Shown one piece after another: positions 38,552 to 50,600 of a stretch of DNA of 64,000 nucleotides; within the stretch, counting starts at the first letter, position 1, and each line of letters starts with the position of its first letter. Origin of the DNA: Tetrahymena thermophila SB210 (taxonomy: Eukaryota; Ciliophora; Oligohymenophorea; Hymenostomatida; Tetrahymenidae); assembly GCF_000189635.1 (NCBI RefSeq), contig NW_002476571.1, positions 491,957-555,956 on the forward strand. The letters run 5' to 3'. Position numbers and translations under genes: made by a program. The notes beneath the pieces were generated by a model. The model was given only the letters and a program-made list of their open reading frames with translations, ran no database searches and was not told where the DNA came from.

Positions 38552-41349
38552 ATGATAGGTTAGGAGGAAATAAAAACACAGCCAGAATAAGAAAAGATGA
38601 TATCACCTAATAATTAATAAAGGTTGTCTAATAACCAAGAAGTTAGAAACAGTGGGGATTTAACATCTTTGAATAAAAATGGAATAAATGCTCGTTAAAT
38701 TGACACTAATTTTCCAGCAACTAACTGTTTAGCACCACCAACATAAGAAGATCAGAAACATAATGATGTAATTTAAAAATTTAGATATGAATTTCAAATA
38801 GAATTATCAATTATCTTTTTATAAAGGGTTTAAGAAAGTTCTGGTGGGGCTCAGCAGGACCTTAGAACTAAGGGTTTTAAGATGGAGGAAGAAGAACCAT
38901 TTCCAGCATGGATGGAATAGCATTTGATAATATTAAAGATAGTATGTTTGATTAGAAGATTATTGATGCAATTGAAAAGGAGTTGGAATTGGAAGATGAA
39001 GAGAACGGCAATATTTTTAAGGATGAAGGAGTAACAAGGAAAAAGATAGCAGAAATCAAAAATTTATTAAATGAAGAAGAATTCATCCTTGATAATCTTC
39101 TCAAAATGACCAGAGAAATGAGAGATGTGCGTAAAATTTAAGATCTTATTGAGGCTGTATGCAGTGATATTTATAAAAGAAAAACTGATAAAATATTAAA
39201 GCTAGATAGAATACTGTGTCAAGATGATTAGTAGTTAAAACAAATTTAGTATTTAGAAAAGAAAATTCGTAAAGCAGAGGTTGAGGTAAAAGCCTTTAAA
39301 AAATTAGGTGAAATTAAAACTTAAAGATAGGCAGGAAGATATAAACCAAATCCCCAGTAAATAACTACTTTTTCAATAGACGATCAAAGTAGTGTTTATG
39401 ATTGGATTGTAGATATAGACCTTGTTACATAGGTATCTAAAGAAGGATGGAAAATTACTCTTAGCAATTGCTTTTACAAATTATTTGGCCATCTATTTAG
39501 CAAAAACAAAGAGATTTCAAGTAAGCTCAAATAATTTATGATTTATTAAATTTCCAATTAATTGACTTTTGAATATTGTCGATTTCAAAAACGTTTTTTT
39601 GGAATTTTTCATTATTTTATTTAGGTTTTCAACAAGCATTTAATAAAACCAAGAAAAAAAATGCATAAATTTATAGATAATATTAAAATTTTAAAAAAAT
39701 GTAAATAGAAAGAATATTTTTGTTATTTTTGGCTTATCAAGAAAAAGAATGTCTTTTGATATTTTATAATATTGAATATTAATAATTTAAAAACGTAAAA
39801 TTAAATGCAATTATTAATTAAATTTTTAAAATAGGTACACAAGCAAAAGATGAAATTATTCAAAACTAGATGCTTGAATTTAGAATAAAAGAAGAAGAGG
39901 AAACAAATGGATATAGTGAATTGAATAGATAAATTGTCCAAGGAAGCACTAATAGTACCGAATAAGTAACACAATCTAATTATGGAGGAGCTATGGTTGC
40001 TGTAGTTGGTCTCTATGATAAGGGTAAAACCTTCGTGCTTAATAATTTGACACTATCAAATCTACCTTCCGGAAAGAAAATAACCACCAAAGGTATTTCC
40101 TTCAAGCATGTAAATGTGGATAGTGGTACAAATCTGATCTTAGTAGATACTGCTGGTTCTTACTCACCAGTAAAGATTAACAATGAACTCTCTATCATTG
40201 AAAAAGAAGCAACTGAAGTATTTATTTCAGACTTAGTTTTTGAAATATCAGATTACTTTATTTGTGTTGTGAATGATTTTACATCTCTTGATCAAAGATA
40301 CCTTGATAAATTATCTAGAAATTTACAAAACTCACCCAAAAAGACATTTAGAGAAATAATAGTAATTCACAATCTAAAAGAAGTAGAAAGCTCTGAAATC
40401 CTTGAACATGTATGGTAAACTCAAGTTACCCAAATTTACAACTCAGGCTCAATATAAAAAACTAAAGTTGCAGCTAGGTGCTCAGAAACAAACTAACTAC
40501 TAGAAAAGCATGTAGTATGGTTCAAAACCCTCTATACCAGACACATTTGTTTAGCTAACGATGATTCAGAGCTTGGTAAATAAGTCAATCCATGGGTATT
40601 CTCTCTTCTAAGATATTGGCTCAAAGCTGTATTTGTTCCTGTTGAAAGGTATAAAAATTTTCCTAAAATAATTTCAAATTTAGTATTTTCCATGATAATA
40701 ACATGAAGTATTTATTATGAACAAACTAAAATGATATTTTGTTTGAAAAAAATACTCTTCAATATATAAAAAATAACTTTTAGCAAAAATTATTTCAAAT
40801 TTTATTTAGAATTTAAATAAATTAAAAATTATTAATAATAGACCCGTTCCTGTGATAGATTAATTGATGAAATTTTCAACTCTCTAGCTTTCTAAATATT
40901 TTAAAACTGGTGTTTCACTATAGTTAGTTGAAACAGATGAATAATTAGTTAAATACATTAGAACAAAAGACTATCAAGAATCTAAATTCCGCATACCTCA
41001 AATGCAAATTGATAGTAGTGGAATAGTAATGACCCGTCCTGATAATTTTATTCCAACTGTTGACATTATAGCAAATGAGCAATATTAAATTTGGATGGAC
41101 GTTCCCAGTCTATCTAAGGATGATATTATTATATATAGATAGAATGTTATTACTATAGTTAAAGGAACAAAGCGTAGGCCATATGAAGACGATAAAAAAT
41201 TAGATAGGAATGAGAGAAGATATGGAGATTTCACATTAACTTTTAAAATTCCAGAGATCTATGAAAGAAAATGGTCATCTTATGATGTAGAAAATGGTGT
41301 ACTCAAAATTATTTATGATAGAGATTAAGAAGAAAACAATACTATTTGA
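38552..41349 (+). CDS. GTPase domain fused to C-terminal Hsp20/alpha-crystallin domain
   Basis: Four exons join in phase: 38552-38767, 38827-39520, 39835-40648, 40842-41349 (2232 nt, 743 aa). Residues 1 to about 340 are polar, with charged helices likely to coil (KKIAEIKNLLNEEEF, QLKQIQYLEKKI). A P-loop GTPase follows: G1 GLYDKGKT at about 362-369, a Thr in TTKG, G3 LVDTAG, and VIHNLKEV in the place of a G4 motif. The layout recalls large dynamin/GBP-like GTPases rather than Ras. From about residue 645 an alpha-crystallin domain is clear: PTVDIIANEQYQIWMDVPSL, RRYGDFTLTFKIP and the signature NGVLKI. The Hsp20 fold normally assembles small heat-shock chaperones. Continuous open frame across the join (exon 4 starts before the ACD) argues for a real fusion. 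Expected to be cytosolic; function unknown. Confidence 0.85.
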
Positions 41350-41943
41350 TAAAGCTATTCTGAGTATTTTTATTTAGGTGTATATTATTTATTATTTTAA
41401 AATATAAATTAATATAAAATAAGAATACTTATTTATTTATTAAAAATCTTTAAATTTTTTTTATTTTAATTTTAAATCCATTCTATTTTAAAAGTTGAAT
41501 TATTCTAATTTATATTTAAAAATAAAATTTATTATATATATTTAACTAAAAATGCAAAGAGCTTTTTGCCTTTTTTGTAAAATTATTCTTGAATTAAAAA
41601 TTTTTCCATATTTAAAAAAATATATGAATATATTTTGATAATCTAATTTTCATTTAGCATTTGATATATAAGAATTACGAACAATTTTTTACCTATTTAT
41701 TATTTGTTTGATAATTAATGATGCTTATATTTGATATAATTAGGGCAATCAGTGTGTAGTTATTATATTAATTGTTGCTGTCTTTTTTTTCAAATTACAG
41801 TGAATAAATACTTACACTGATTTAAAGATAATTTATCTATCAATTTAATAGTTTTATCAACAGAAATTTATTTGCTTTTTAAACCTTTTTAACAAAAATA
41901 TAAAAAAATAAAAAACAAAACAAGTATTTTGATTTTATATTTT
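41350..41943. other. spacer between convergent genes
   Basis: About 590 bp of AT-rich sequence after the GTPase-Hsp20 stop and beyond the LRR gene stop. It should hold both 3' ends. No other feature seen. Confidence 0.55.
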
Positions 41944-43809
41944 TCATTAGAAATGCAAATCTTAATAAACAAGTCTTCTGATTTTGCTAATTGATAATAT
42001 ATATTTGTCTGCAAATTATTAGTTGATATTATTACCACTATTGTAAAAAAAAATTAGTAAAAGATTCAATATTAAAACAATTTACTTAAAATAGAATGTT
42101 AGATTTGTCAAATTTAATACTTTAGACAAACCTGATCTAATTACTTTCATATCCTCTTCCAACAACTTGTTTTGACTTAATGATAGAATTAATAATATGG
42201 AATATATTAAAATTTTTAGATAAATTACTTAAAATAGAGTGTAAAGTTGTAGAGCTAATTTAATGAAGAAATACAATTAGCTATAGCAATAGCTCCTTAT
42301 TTAGCGATATCGTTGTTTCTATTTTTAATATTTTAGATTAATTGCCAATATTTTATTAAGAATATTACGTTAAACCAATAGTGAGTACTTGTAAATTTTT
42401 CAAATCCTTAATTCCATCAAATAAATCTGATGTTCCTTAACATGAAAAGGTATTTTCTCTATTGTAAAAGTAAATTATTAGAATATTATATATTCTTAAA
42501 TAAATACCTAAGTTGTAGATGAAGCTCCTTTAATACTGTAAATTTGGGAAGATGTGATGCTATTAACTACCCAGCAGCACTGTTTAATTCATTTTTGCTT
42601 TTTTATAATTAAATAAGACTTTGAAACTAATCTATCGAAAATATTTACACTAAATCTAGTTTGAGAATATTCAAATTTGATAGCTTTGACATAGACTAAA
42701 AGAGTTGATTGACTCCTTCATTTTTTGTTTTATTTTCGCTAATAAAAGATAGATATAATAAATATCAATAGTTAAATAAAAATATAAGATTTACAATAAA
42801 TCAAGATCAATTCTTTGTAGTTACTTGCATTTTTCAATAGCTTCTGCAAACTTTTAGATTCCATCACTTTCAATTTAACTTTTTCTATATATTATAATAT
42901 GTAAAAAACTATTAATAGTTAAGATCAAAAAAGCAGGCAAAAAATTACCTCAATACAATTTTTAGATTTTTCAAGTTAATACAATTGCCAATACCTTGTC
43001 CAAGGATAGCAAAAGAATTATTTCCAACATTTACCTCACTATTTTAAAATACATTTTGATGAAGATAAGCAAATTTCATAAATTTTAATTACTCTAAATT
43101 CAAATTTAATGTGTCAAGATCAGTCATTTTTGAAATAGAATCAGCCAAATCTTAGAAGTTGCTTTCAACCAATACATTTTCACTATATTTATTGTAAATA
43201 TATTTATAATACTGAATTTATTTCAACATATTGTAAATTTACATAAACTTAATCTTCAAATATTAAAGTTTATTCAATTAGCTTAACGCATTTGTAAAGT
43301 CTTTAAGTTGTTCAAAATTGAGTTCACAGCAACTGTCAATTTAATAAAAATAAATTTATAATAGGTTTTAAATAAAACTATAATTACCTCAAATTTAACT
43401 TTAAGCTCTACAAATTGGTAAATTTAATTAATTCTTATGTGTACTCATTACTATTTATATCTTTAGATTCCTTTAATCTTTTATGTAAAAAAAAATTCAT
43501 ATCATAATGATTAATTTAAATGAAAAATATTATTTAAAAAATGAAATTATTTTTACGCAAGATCTAAAAACAACTTGGTAGTTTATTCCTTATTCAAATC
43601 TTTAAGCTAAATTTTATAAATGAATAATATTAAATAAACTTTATTATATATAATCCTATTATTGTTTGTTTACTTTTTCAAAAGAATTTGCTTCAATCAT
43701 TTTTTGTATCAACTAAATTATATATTTGTATTGTTTTCTTTACCTATTAATTTACAATAATATCCTAAACAAAAGTTTATCTTTTTATTATAAAAAATTG
43801 ATTATTCAT
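41944..43809 (-). CDS. leucine-rich-repeat protein with one-repeat exons
   Basis: Twelve exons join in phase to 1242 nt, 413 aa: 43809-43756, 43712-43674, 43606-43557, 43477-43388, 43332-43243, 43182-42949, 42884-42795, 42738-42508, 42458-42369, 42318-42229, 42175-42086, 42037-41944. Repeats read like FTNALSQLNKLQYLKIKF, AIEKCKQLQRIDLDL and GIKDLKNLQVLTIGL. That is an alpha-helix plus L..L.L strand unit of about 30 residues, close to ribonuclease-inhibitor type LRRs. Six exons are exactly 90 nt and begin and end in phase 2, each giving one repeat. Whole-repeat duplication is therefore the likely origin. No kinase or membrane domain is seen. It is presumably a protein-binding scaffold. An alternative start is the Met at 43700. 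Confidence 0.85.
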
Positions 43810-44352
43810 ATCTTTTTATCAAATTCTGATGAGAAGTTTTTTTCAGCGGAGTATTCAATCTCAGGGCTTTATTGATTAACAAGTTATTAAATATTAATCA
43901 ATCTGAAAGCCAGAGATTGTACAAATCCTAATAAAAATAAATTTCTATAAGCCATTGAAACTCTACTTTTTTAAGAGAAACTAGCTTTTTTACTTATCTT
44001 TTAATTTTTAGTTATAGCATCTATTTCTAATTACAGATTTTTTTTTTTGTAATAGAGAGATAAATAAATAGTGATAGGAAACACCTATAACTATTTATCA
44101 TTCTAATAGAAGTTAATATAAAATTAAATAAATTTATTTATATAATAGTATTATATATATATTTATGTATTTCGTATGTAGTTTATCATAATTTAAATAA
44201 ATTTATTTGAGAATTTTATTTAATTTAAAATCATAAAAATTAATTACAAAACAAAAATAAAATATAAGGTAACTTTTAATTTATAATAAATAACATTTTA
44301 AAAAACTAGATTAGCAAAAATGAGAAATAAATTTTATAAAAACTTTAAAGTA
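43810..44352. other. intergenic upstream of LRR gene
   Basis: AT-rich spacer of about 540 bp between the LRR gene start and the RING-CH gene stop, both on the minus strand. It has a TA run near 44152-44162. Likely promoter of the LRR gene. Confidence 0.5.
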
Positions 44353-46730
44353 TCAAACTTTAATTTAATTTTCTTCATTAGATTTTCTGTTTTCATCAGA
44401 AATTTAAAGATTTTTAGATGGTTGATTTTCTTCATCTAAGTAAATTTCAGGTTATTACAATATGGCTGTACTGCGTTCATTGGTTTCTTTAGGATCAGAT
44501 TTATTTTATGTTTTTGATGTATTAATGCTACTGCTGTTTTAGCTTTCTTCATTAATATTATCAATTAATTTAAACAAGTTTTCATACTTATCTAAATTAG
44601 TGGGATTTACTTTTAGATTGAATCTTTTTTGGTTATTATTTTCTAGCTTTCTTTTTTGACTGCTCATATGTTAATAACCAAATCTCGAAGTTTGTTCTCC
44701 TTTCTTTAAGGACTCACATTATTGGTTTAATTAGTTGTTTTTTGGTAGAGGGGAGTCATTATTATTTGTAGAACAGGCCTATTAAACAGAGAGCTTTGCT
44801 AACTTGTTTACAGGCTCTTCTAGAATGATTTCAGATTTTCTATCTTATTGATTTTCTTTACTGAACATATTTATTTTTAAATAATCTTTTTATTAGTATT
44901 GATTTTTTTCTGTAGCTGTATATGCATTTGTATTTATTTTGCCTTTAAAGCTAAGAATAGAATTTGGTTTGGTGTTATCATAAGAGATATTCTTGCTATT
45001 AGAAGGTGATGAGTTATTATTTTTCAATGTCAGACTCGGTCTTTAAACTAGCCTCATTTAGTTTTGAATGAACTTTTACTCATGAGGAGATTACTCACTG
45101 TCTTCGGTAAACAGAGTCTTTTTGTAGGGTAAAAACTTATCAGATTATTTTCTTCCTGTGAATTATTCTCTATTAATGTGGAAATTTTGATTGAATTATT
45201 AATTTTAGTTAAACTAATTGCTCACATTATTGCTGTTACTGACAAAAGAAAGACTTTTTCTATAAACTTATCTAGCAAATTCTCTTTAATTCTGAGGAGA
45301 TATTATTTTGTTTTATTATTAATTAAAGTAATCAGTATAAACGAACTTATCAATTTAATCTTAATTTTGCTGAGTAAGACATTCTTCGTTGAGTGTATTT
45401 AAATTTGTGTTAACTTTACTGTACTAGTAAGCATTGTTTTCAGTTTTTTGATCTGTCTCTTTCTTTTTGAGAATAACTTCTTCTAATGTTATTTCAGAGC
45501 TAATTTCAATGACACACAACTTAGAGAATTTATTGATAAAGAAACACAAACCATAAAAAACTTACATGGTAAGAGTAAATAGGATAAGTGACCAAATAAT
45601 CATAGTATTTTTTGTAGTAAGTGCATAATAAATGTAGTAAATTAGGAAGGAAATGAATATTAAAATGTTTATAAAAAACAGAGTAAAAATAGAATTCACT
45701 TCTTTCTTCTTTAAAAGGTAGTTTTCCTTCAAGCTCTTATAACTTCTCTTTGTTTAGAATGAAGCCTATACATTACAAACTCTACATTTATGCTTATTGT
45801 TAAAACTGTAAATAAGCAGACATTTGCGATGAGCATAGCATTTTTTAGTACACTTACAGACCACAACTAGTTCATTAGAGTCAAATTGTTTAGTATTTTA
45901 TTTTGATTTTTTCTCATTTTATTTATTTGTTTATTTAGTGCCTTTCTCTTCATCTTATTATACAACTTCTTCTCCTTGTTCTTCTTTGTTTTCTTAATCT
46001 TCCTCTTCTTCTTAATCTTCTTCTTCTTCCTCCTCCTCTTCAACCTCTTTTTCTGTATTTAAAGCTTTTTTTTTATCTAGATACTTCGAATTACAAAATC
46101 TACACTATTCTTCTTCTGCTTCACCTTATTATGTGTTATTTATTTCTTATTGTAAATTCTACTTTTGATAACTGAATATTTCTTCGTTTTGAGTTGCTAG
46201 CTCTAGGTTAATACATTTCTTCTTTTCCTCTTCCATATATTTCACAAGTTAAGTAAATCCAAAGGGTTGCATTTTTTAATTAGTCATCTCAATACCTTGT
46301 TAATTAAGGGATGATTTTCTTTTAAACATGCTTGCTTGGTCTTTGTTGGTTCTATCTTAGTTTCTAACCATTGAGTCTTCTTTGAAAGACTTAATAGAAA
46401 ATTGGTGATTAATCAACGGTGATTTAGTAGCTTAACTAGAGTATCCTTGATAGTCATTACTTTGGCTATATTAAATATTAAAATATTAGATCTAGAAAAT
46501 TAAATTAAATAAATCATTTTAAATGAATTAGAGAACATATATTTTAATGTTTAGTGTGATATTAAATAAAATATTAAAAAATACAATTAAGGAGAAGTAA
46601 TCTTTTTTTGAACGGAGTCTAAATTTGTCTAAAAGTTAACGTTCTTACTTATTCTTCTTTCTTTAGTCCTACAAAAGGACTCTTCCCTATTTGCGTCTTT
46701 TATTTCTGAGTGAATGTTGTTTGATTTCAT
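44353..46730 (-). CDS. RING-CH (MARCH-like) membrane E3 ubiquitin ligase
   Basis: Two exons, 46730-46585 and 46465-44353, give 2259 nt, 752 aa. The zinc ligands follow C4HC3 order: C170-x2-C173, C252-x-C254, H261-x2-C264, C276-x2-C279 (ECRFC-like start, then VVVCKCTKKCYAHRKCLLIY and KCRVC). Cys at place four and His at five is the RING-CH rather than classical RING pattern. The usual short gap between ligands two and three is filled by about 78 residues, dominated by Glu and Asp. Two hydrophobic segments follow directly (IFTLFFINILIFISFLIYYI and a second near MIIWSLILFTL), as in MARCH proteins. A long Asn/Ser/Lys-rich tail ends the protein. Such ligases ubiquitinate membrane proteins for endocytosis or degradation. 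A conserved Trp after the His-Cys pair is not evident, so activity is inferred. Confidence 0.8.
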
Positions 46731-47693
46731 TTGTTGGCTTACCAATTTGATTTGTTTTTTTTATTTTATTTTATTATATTTATTGTTTAATAGAGTGGGT
46801 TTTTACATCTACTTTTAAAATTCAAAATAATACCAAACAACAAAAACTCCCTTTGTAAAGGCTTACAGATATCTTTTTGGTATCTTTTAATTATTTAATT
46901 ATATTAAATAAGATAACATAAAAATCCTTTCTGTTGATCAAAAATTTATGATTTATAATTCAATATTTATTTCTGATATTCTCAAAATATATCACGTCAT
47001 CAATCGTTTTTTTTATATTATTGCTTATTACTAAGATTGAATTTATTTAAATTCTTAAAAATAATTTTTTTAATCCAAAATAATAGTTCTTTATATCATT
47101 AAAATTAAATATTTCGGTAAACTAAAAATATTTTACACATTTTTATTAAATAATTTGTTATTTTTTTCGTTTTTAAAAATAAAAAAGATTACATAAAGAA
47201 ATCCTCATTTTAATAAAATATTTTTTATAACCTCTAATAAATATCATTTGTTTAATTAAAAATGATTATTTTTAATAAATACAATAATTATATTGAAATA
47301 AATTTTTTTGTTGTTAAAATTTACTAACCATATTTAAAAATAATCTCAAAATAAAATTATTTTGTGAAAAACAAATTTAATTGGATAAAATAACATTAAT
47401 ATTTTTAAAATTCACTAACACAATTACATGTACGTAACAAAAAATTAAAATTATTTATAAACTTAGATTTTTAGATAAATAGATATAGGTTTGTATTAAT
47501 TTTTTTTAAATAAGGTATCAATAAATAGATTTTTCACTATTTGTTGTAATATTTTGCTACTTATGCTGCTTACATTTTTCTTTTTTTTATAAAAAATAAT
47601 GATTTTTCGCTTATATAATGAAATTTACTTAAAGATAAAACAAAAGGATTTTTAATTATTTGATTTGTTTAGCTAATCTAATTAGCGTGAGAA
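46731..47693. other. intergenic upstream of RING-CH gene
   Basis: About 960 bp, very AT-rich, no supported gene. It lies between the RING-CH start and the stop of the second giant membrane-protein gene. Confidence 0.5.
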
Positions 47694-50600
47694 TCAATTG
47701 AATAATCTTCTTCTAGTATATAACTTTCTTTGATTTCTGAATATTAATAAAAATTGAAATTTCAATTAAATAAAATTTAATAAATTTTACCTTTTTTAAC
47801 AGAGCTTACCCTTGTAATCAGAGAGGAATTATGCTTCAGCTGAGGAGAGTAAATATTTGAATTTAAATCTAATAAAACAAATGGAAATTTGCAACAAAAA
47901 ATATAATATAATAAAATTACTTTCTGATGATTTTAATTATTATCTAAATTCTAAAAGATTCGTTTAATTTGAATCGTAAATCATTTTACTTTATAATGCT
48001 AGTTACTACTACTCTTAACTTTTGTATGTTTCACCATGTTCATATTATTAATTTGCAGAAGATGAATTCTTATTTTGAGAAAAATAACCTGTCATTTTGA
48101 AGCTTTATTCCTACTATGTATACTTTGAAAATTGACTCAAAGTCTTAATATTCTTTTTAATTAATTTTATTTTCAAAGCCGTACCTAATTTGATTAAATT
48201 AGACATTTTAATGGAACTAAAGCAATTAGGGAATTTTTGCTTCAAATAATAAACTATTTTTTGGAAAATATTTCTATTTGCTTCTTACTATGGCAATATT
48301 TTAAAGTATTATTAGAATAATAGCTTAAAAAAGAAGTACAAATTTAGAATAAAGGCTATAATGGATACTACCCAGCTGAATTAGTAATTATTTTAAACAA
48401 ATTATGAATAGAGAATACTAAAATTCAGAGTATATAAGCATATTATAATTGATTAGTAATGAAGCTCGTTGAATATCTATAAATCGTATGGCTTAATCCT
48501 AATATTTACAACTAGATAGAAAATCATTATTGAGTTTACTATGCAGGCCTAAAAATTTAATAAATTTAAATAAATTAAATAAATAGTAAGTTTAGTTAAA
48601 AATTTTATATTCTAAAAAAAAAATAATATAAAATAAGTATTGTAAATACTCTTAAAATGATTGATTATCTTTAAAATTTTAATATTTTTAAGTATTTTAT
48701 ATCCTAATATAAAATATTGTAGTTTTTAAAAAAATATTATGCAAAATATATCAAAACTGACAGTATATCACTTATTAATAATTCACTAAATCAATAAAAT
48801 TTTTAATTAATCTTACTTTAATTACTAGCTAATCTTGCAAAAGAATTAAGGCTATTATCACTAAAGTTTTATAGAAGAATTTAGTTAGTTCCCAATAATA
48901 AAATTGATATTTATATTCTCCAATCAAAAAGAAATATTGACTCATTTAGGTTTTTAATGTTTTTTTAATCAAAGCCTGCCTCATTTTTAAGAGAAAAAGA
49001 AGAGGTATGACAAAAGAAATAATAAGTAATGCTGGCAATATGAATGACAATATATATTTGAAATGGTTATCATAATTCCAGCACAATATATTTAAATCTA
49101 TGAAAGAGTATACTTCATCACCAATTCGTCTACAGTCTATAGATTTTGTTAACATTAGTACTAATGACGTGTAGTAATAATTAAAGATAAATATCAAAGC
49201 AGTAATGTTATATCTTTAATTTATTTTTTCTTTTTTTATAAAATGTCTGATTGAATTATAAATTTTAAACATAATAATCGTGTATAGAGGAAGAGAGAAA
49301 GACCATAAAACTTTTTAAAACCACAGTGGTGCATATTATTACAGGCTATTTGGTAAGAAGCAAGTGATAGAATTAACATATATTTCAAGAGGATTACCAG
49401 CTGATAGAGCTATATAACTTATTGGTAGTATCCTTTGAAATTGTACACCAATAATTGATACAATTTATAAATGATCTATCATAATCTTAGAATAAGACTG
49501 AGAATTGTCTGTTCTAGCTATTTTTGTTAATAAATATTTAAATAAAAATATTATTTAATTACAATTTTACCTGAGTTACTTAAATATATTAAATCTAAAA
49601 GCTTTAAGTAATGACATGTTAATTATTTTTCTATCTAAATTATTATTTTTTTAATGCAGTAATTTATGTAAATTGAAATTATTCCAAAGCAAATTAGAGA
49701 ATTTAATAAAAATATGAATAAATTTTGATTGCACTTCATACAACTATTCTTCTAAAAAGTACTAAAATATTAATCACCCCAAATTGAACCATCTTAATCA
49801 CATTATTCACACAGTGGTCCTACATAACCTTTTTTGCAGCCAAACTATTTTAACAAATTATTTTAAGATTATTTTAAAAATTTATCTAATATGTATAAAT
49901 ATATCTATCTAAAAATACTTTTAAATTTTTAAATTTATGTTTTTAAATGATAGAAAAAATATACTTTGGATTTTTGATCTTAAGGTTGGCATGTGTCAAA
50001 ACTTTAATCACAGGCAACAATAATATCAGTCAAATTATTTTTTCTCCAGTAGCCATTTTTTAAAAGTATAGAAGAACCTTAACATTTCATTGCAGAATAA
50101 GGACAAATTGAACAAATTTAATCTTGAAGAGAAAGAGCATATTTTCCTTCTGAACATTCTTCACAAACTTAGAAATTATACTAATTTTTTTATACCTCAC
50201 CTAATAAACAACTTCTAAAGTAAATTTTGAAGACTATCTAATAATCACCTGGATTTATAATATTATTTCCATTTATATCTAATAAGGAAAGTGTAGATGA
50301 AGTAGATAAAACAAAGGAATCTGATTTATTGAAAAAGTATGCCAAGTTTAAGTTGAAATTAAAACCTATCTAATCTTGAAATTATGAATATTTACTACCA
50401 AGTATTTATATTTAAGTTTCATTAGTCTATACAACTATTTACACAAAAGACAGAAAAGAATGGATATCACTAGAAAATTTGATATTTTTTGGATATTAAA
50501 AAGGGTTACCTTCTTCATCTAAAATATTTATATTTGATAGTTCTAATAAAGATCCGCTTTGAAACTAGTCTATTAATATAATTTATTAATTTTCTTAATA

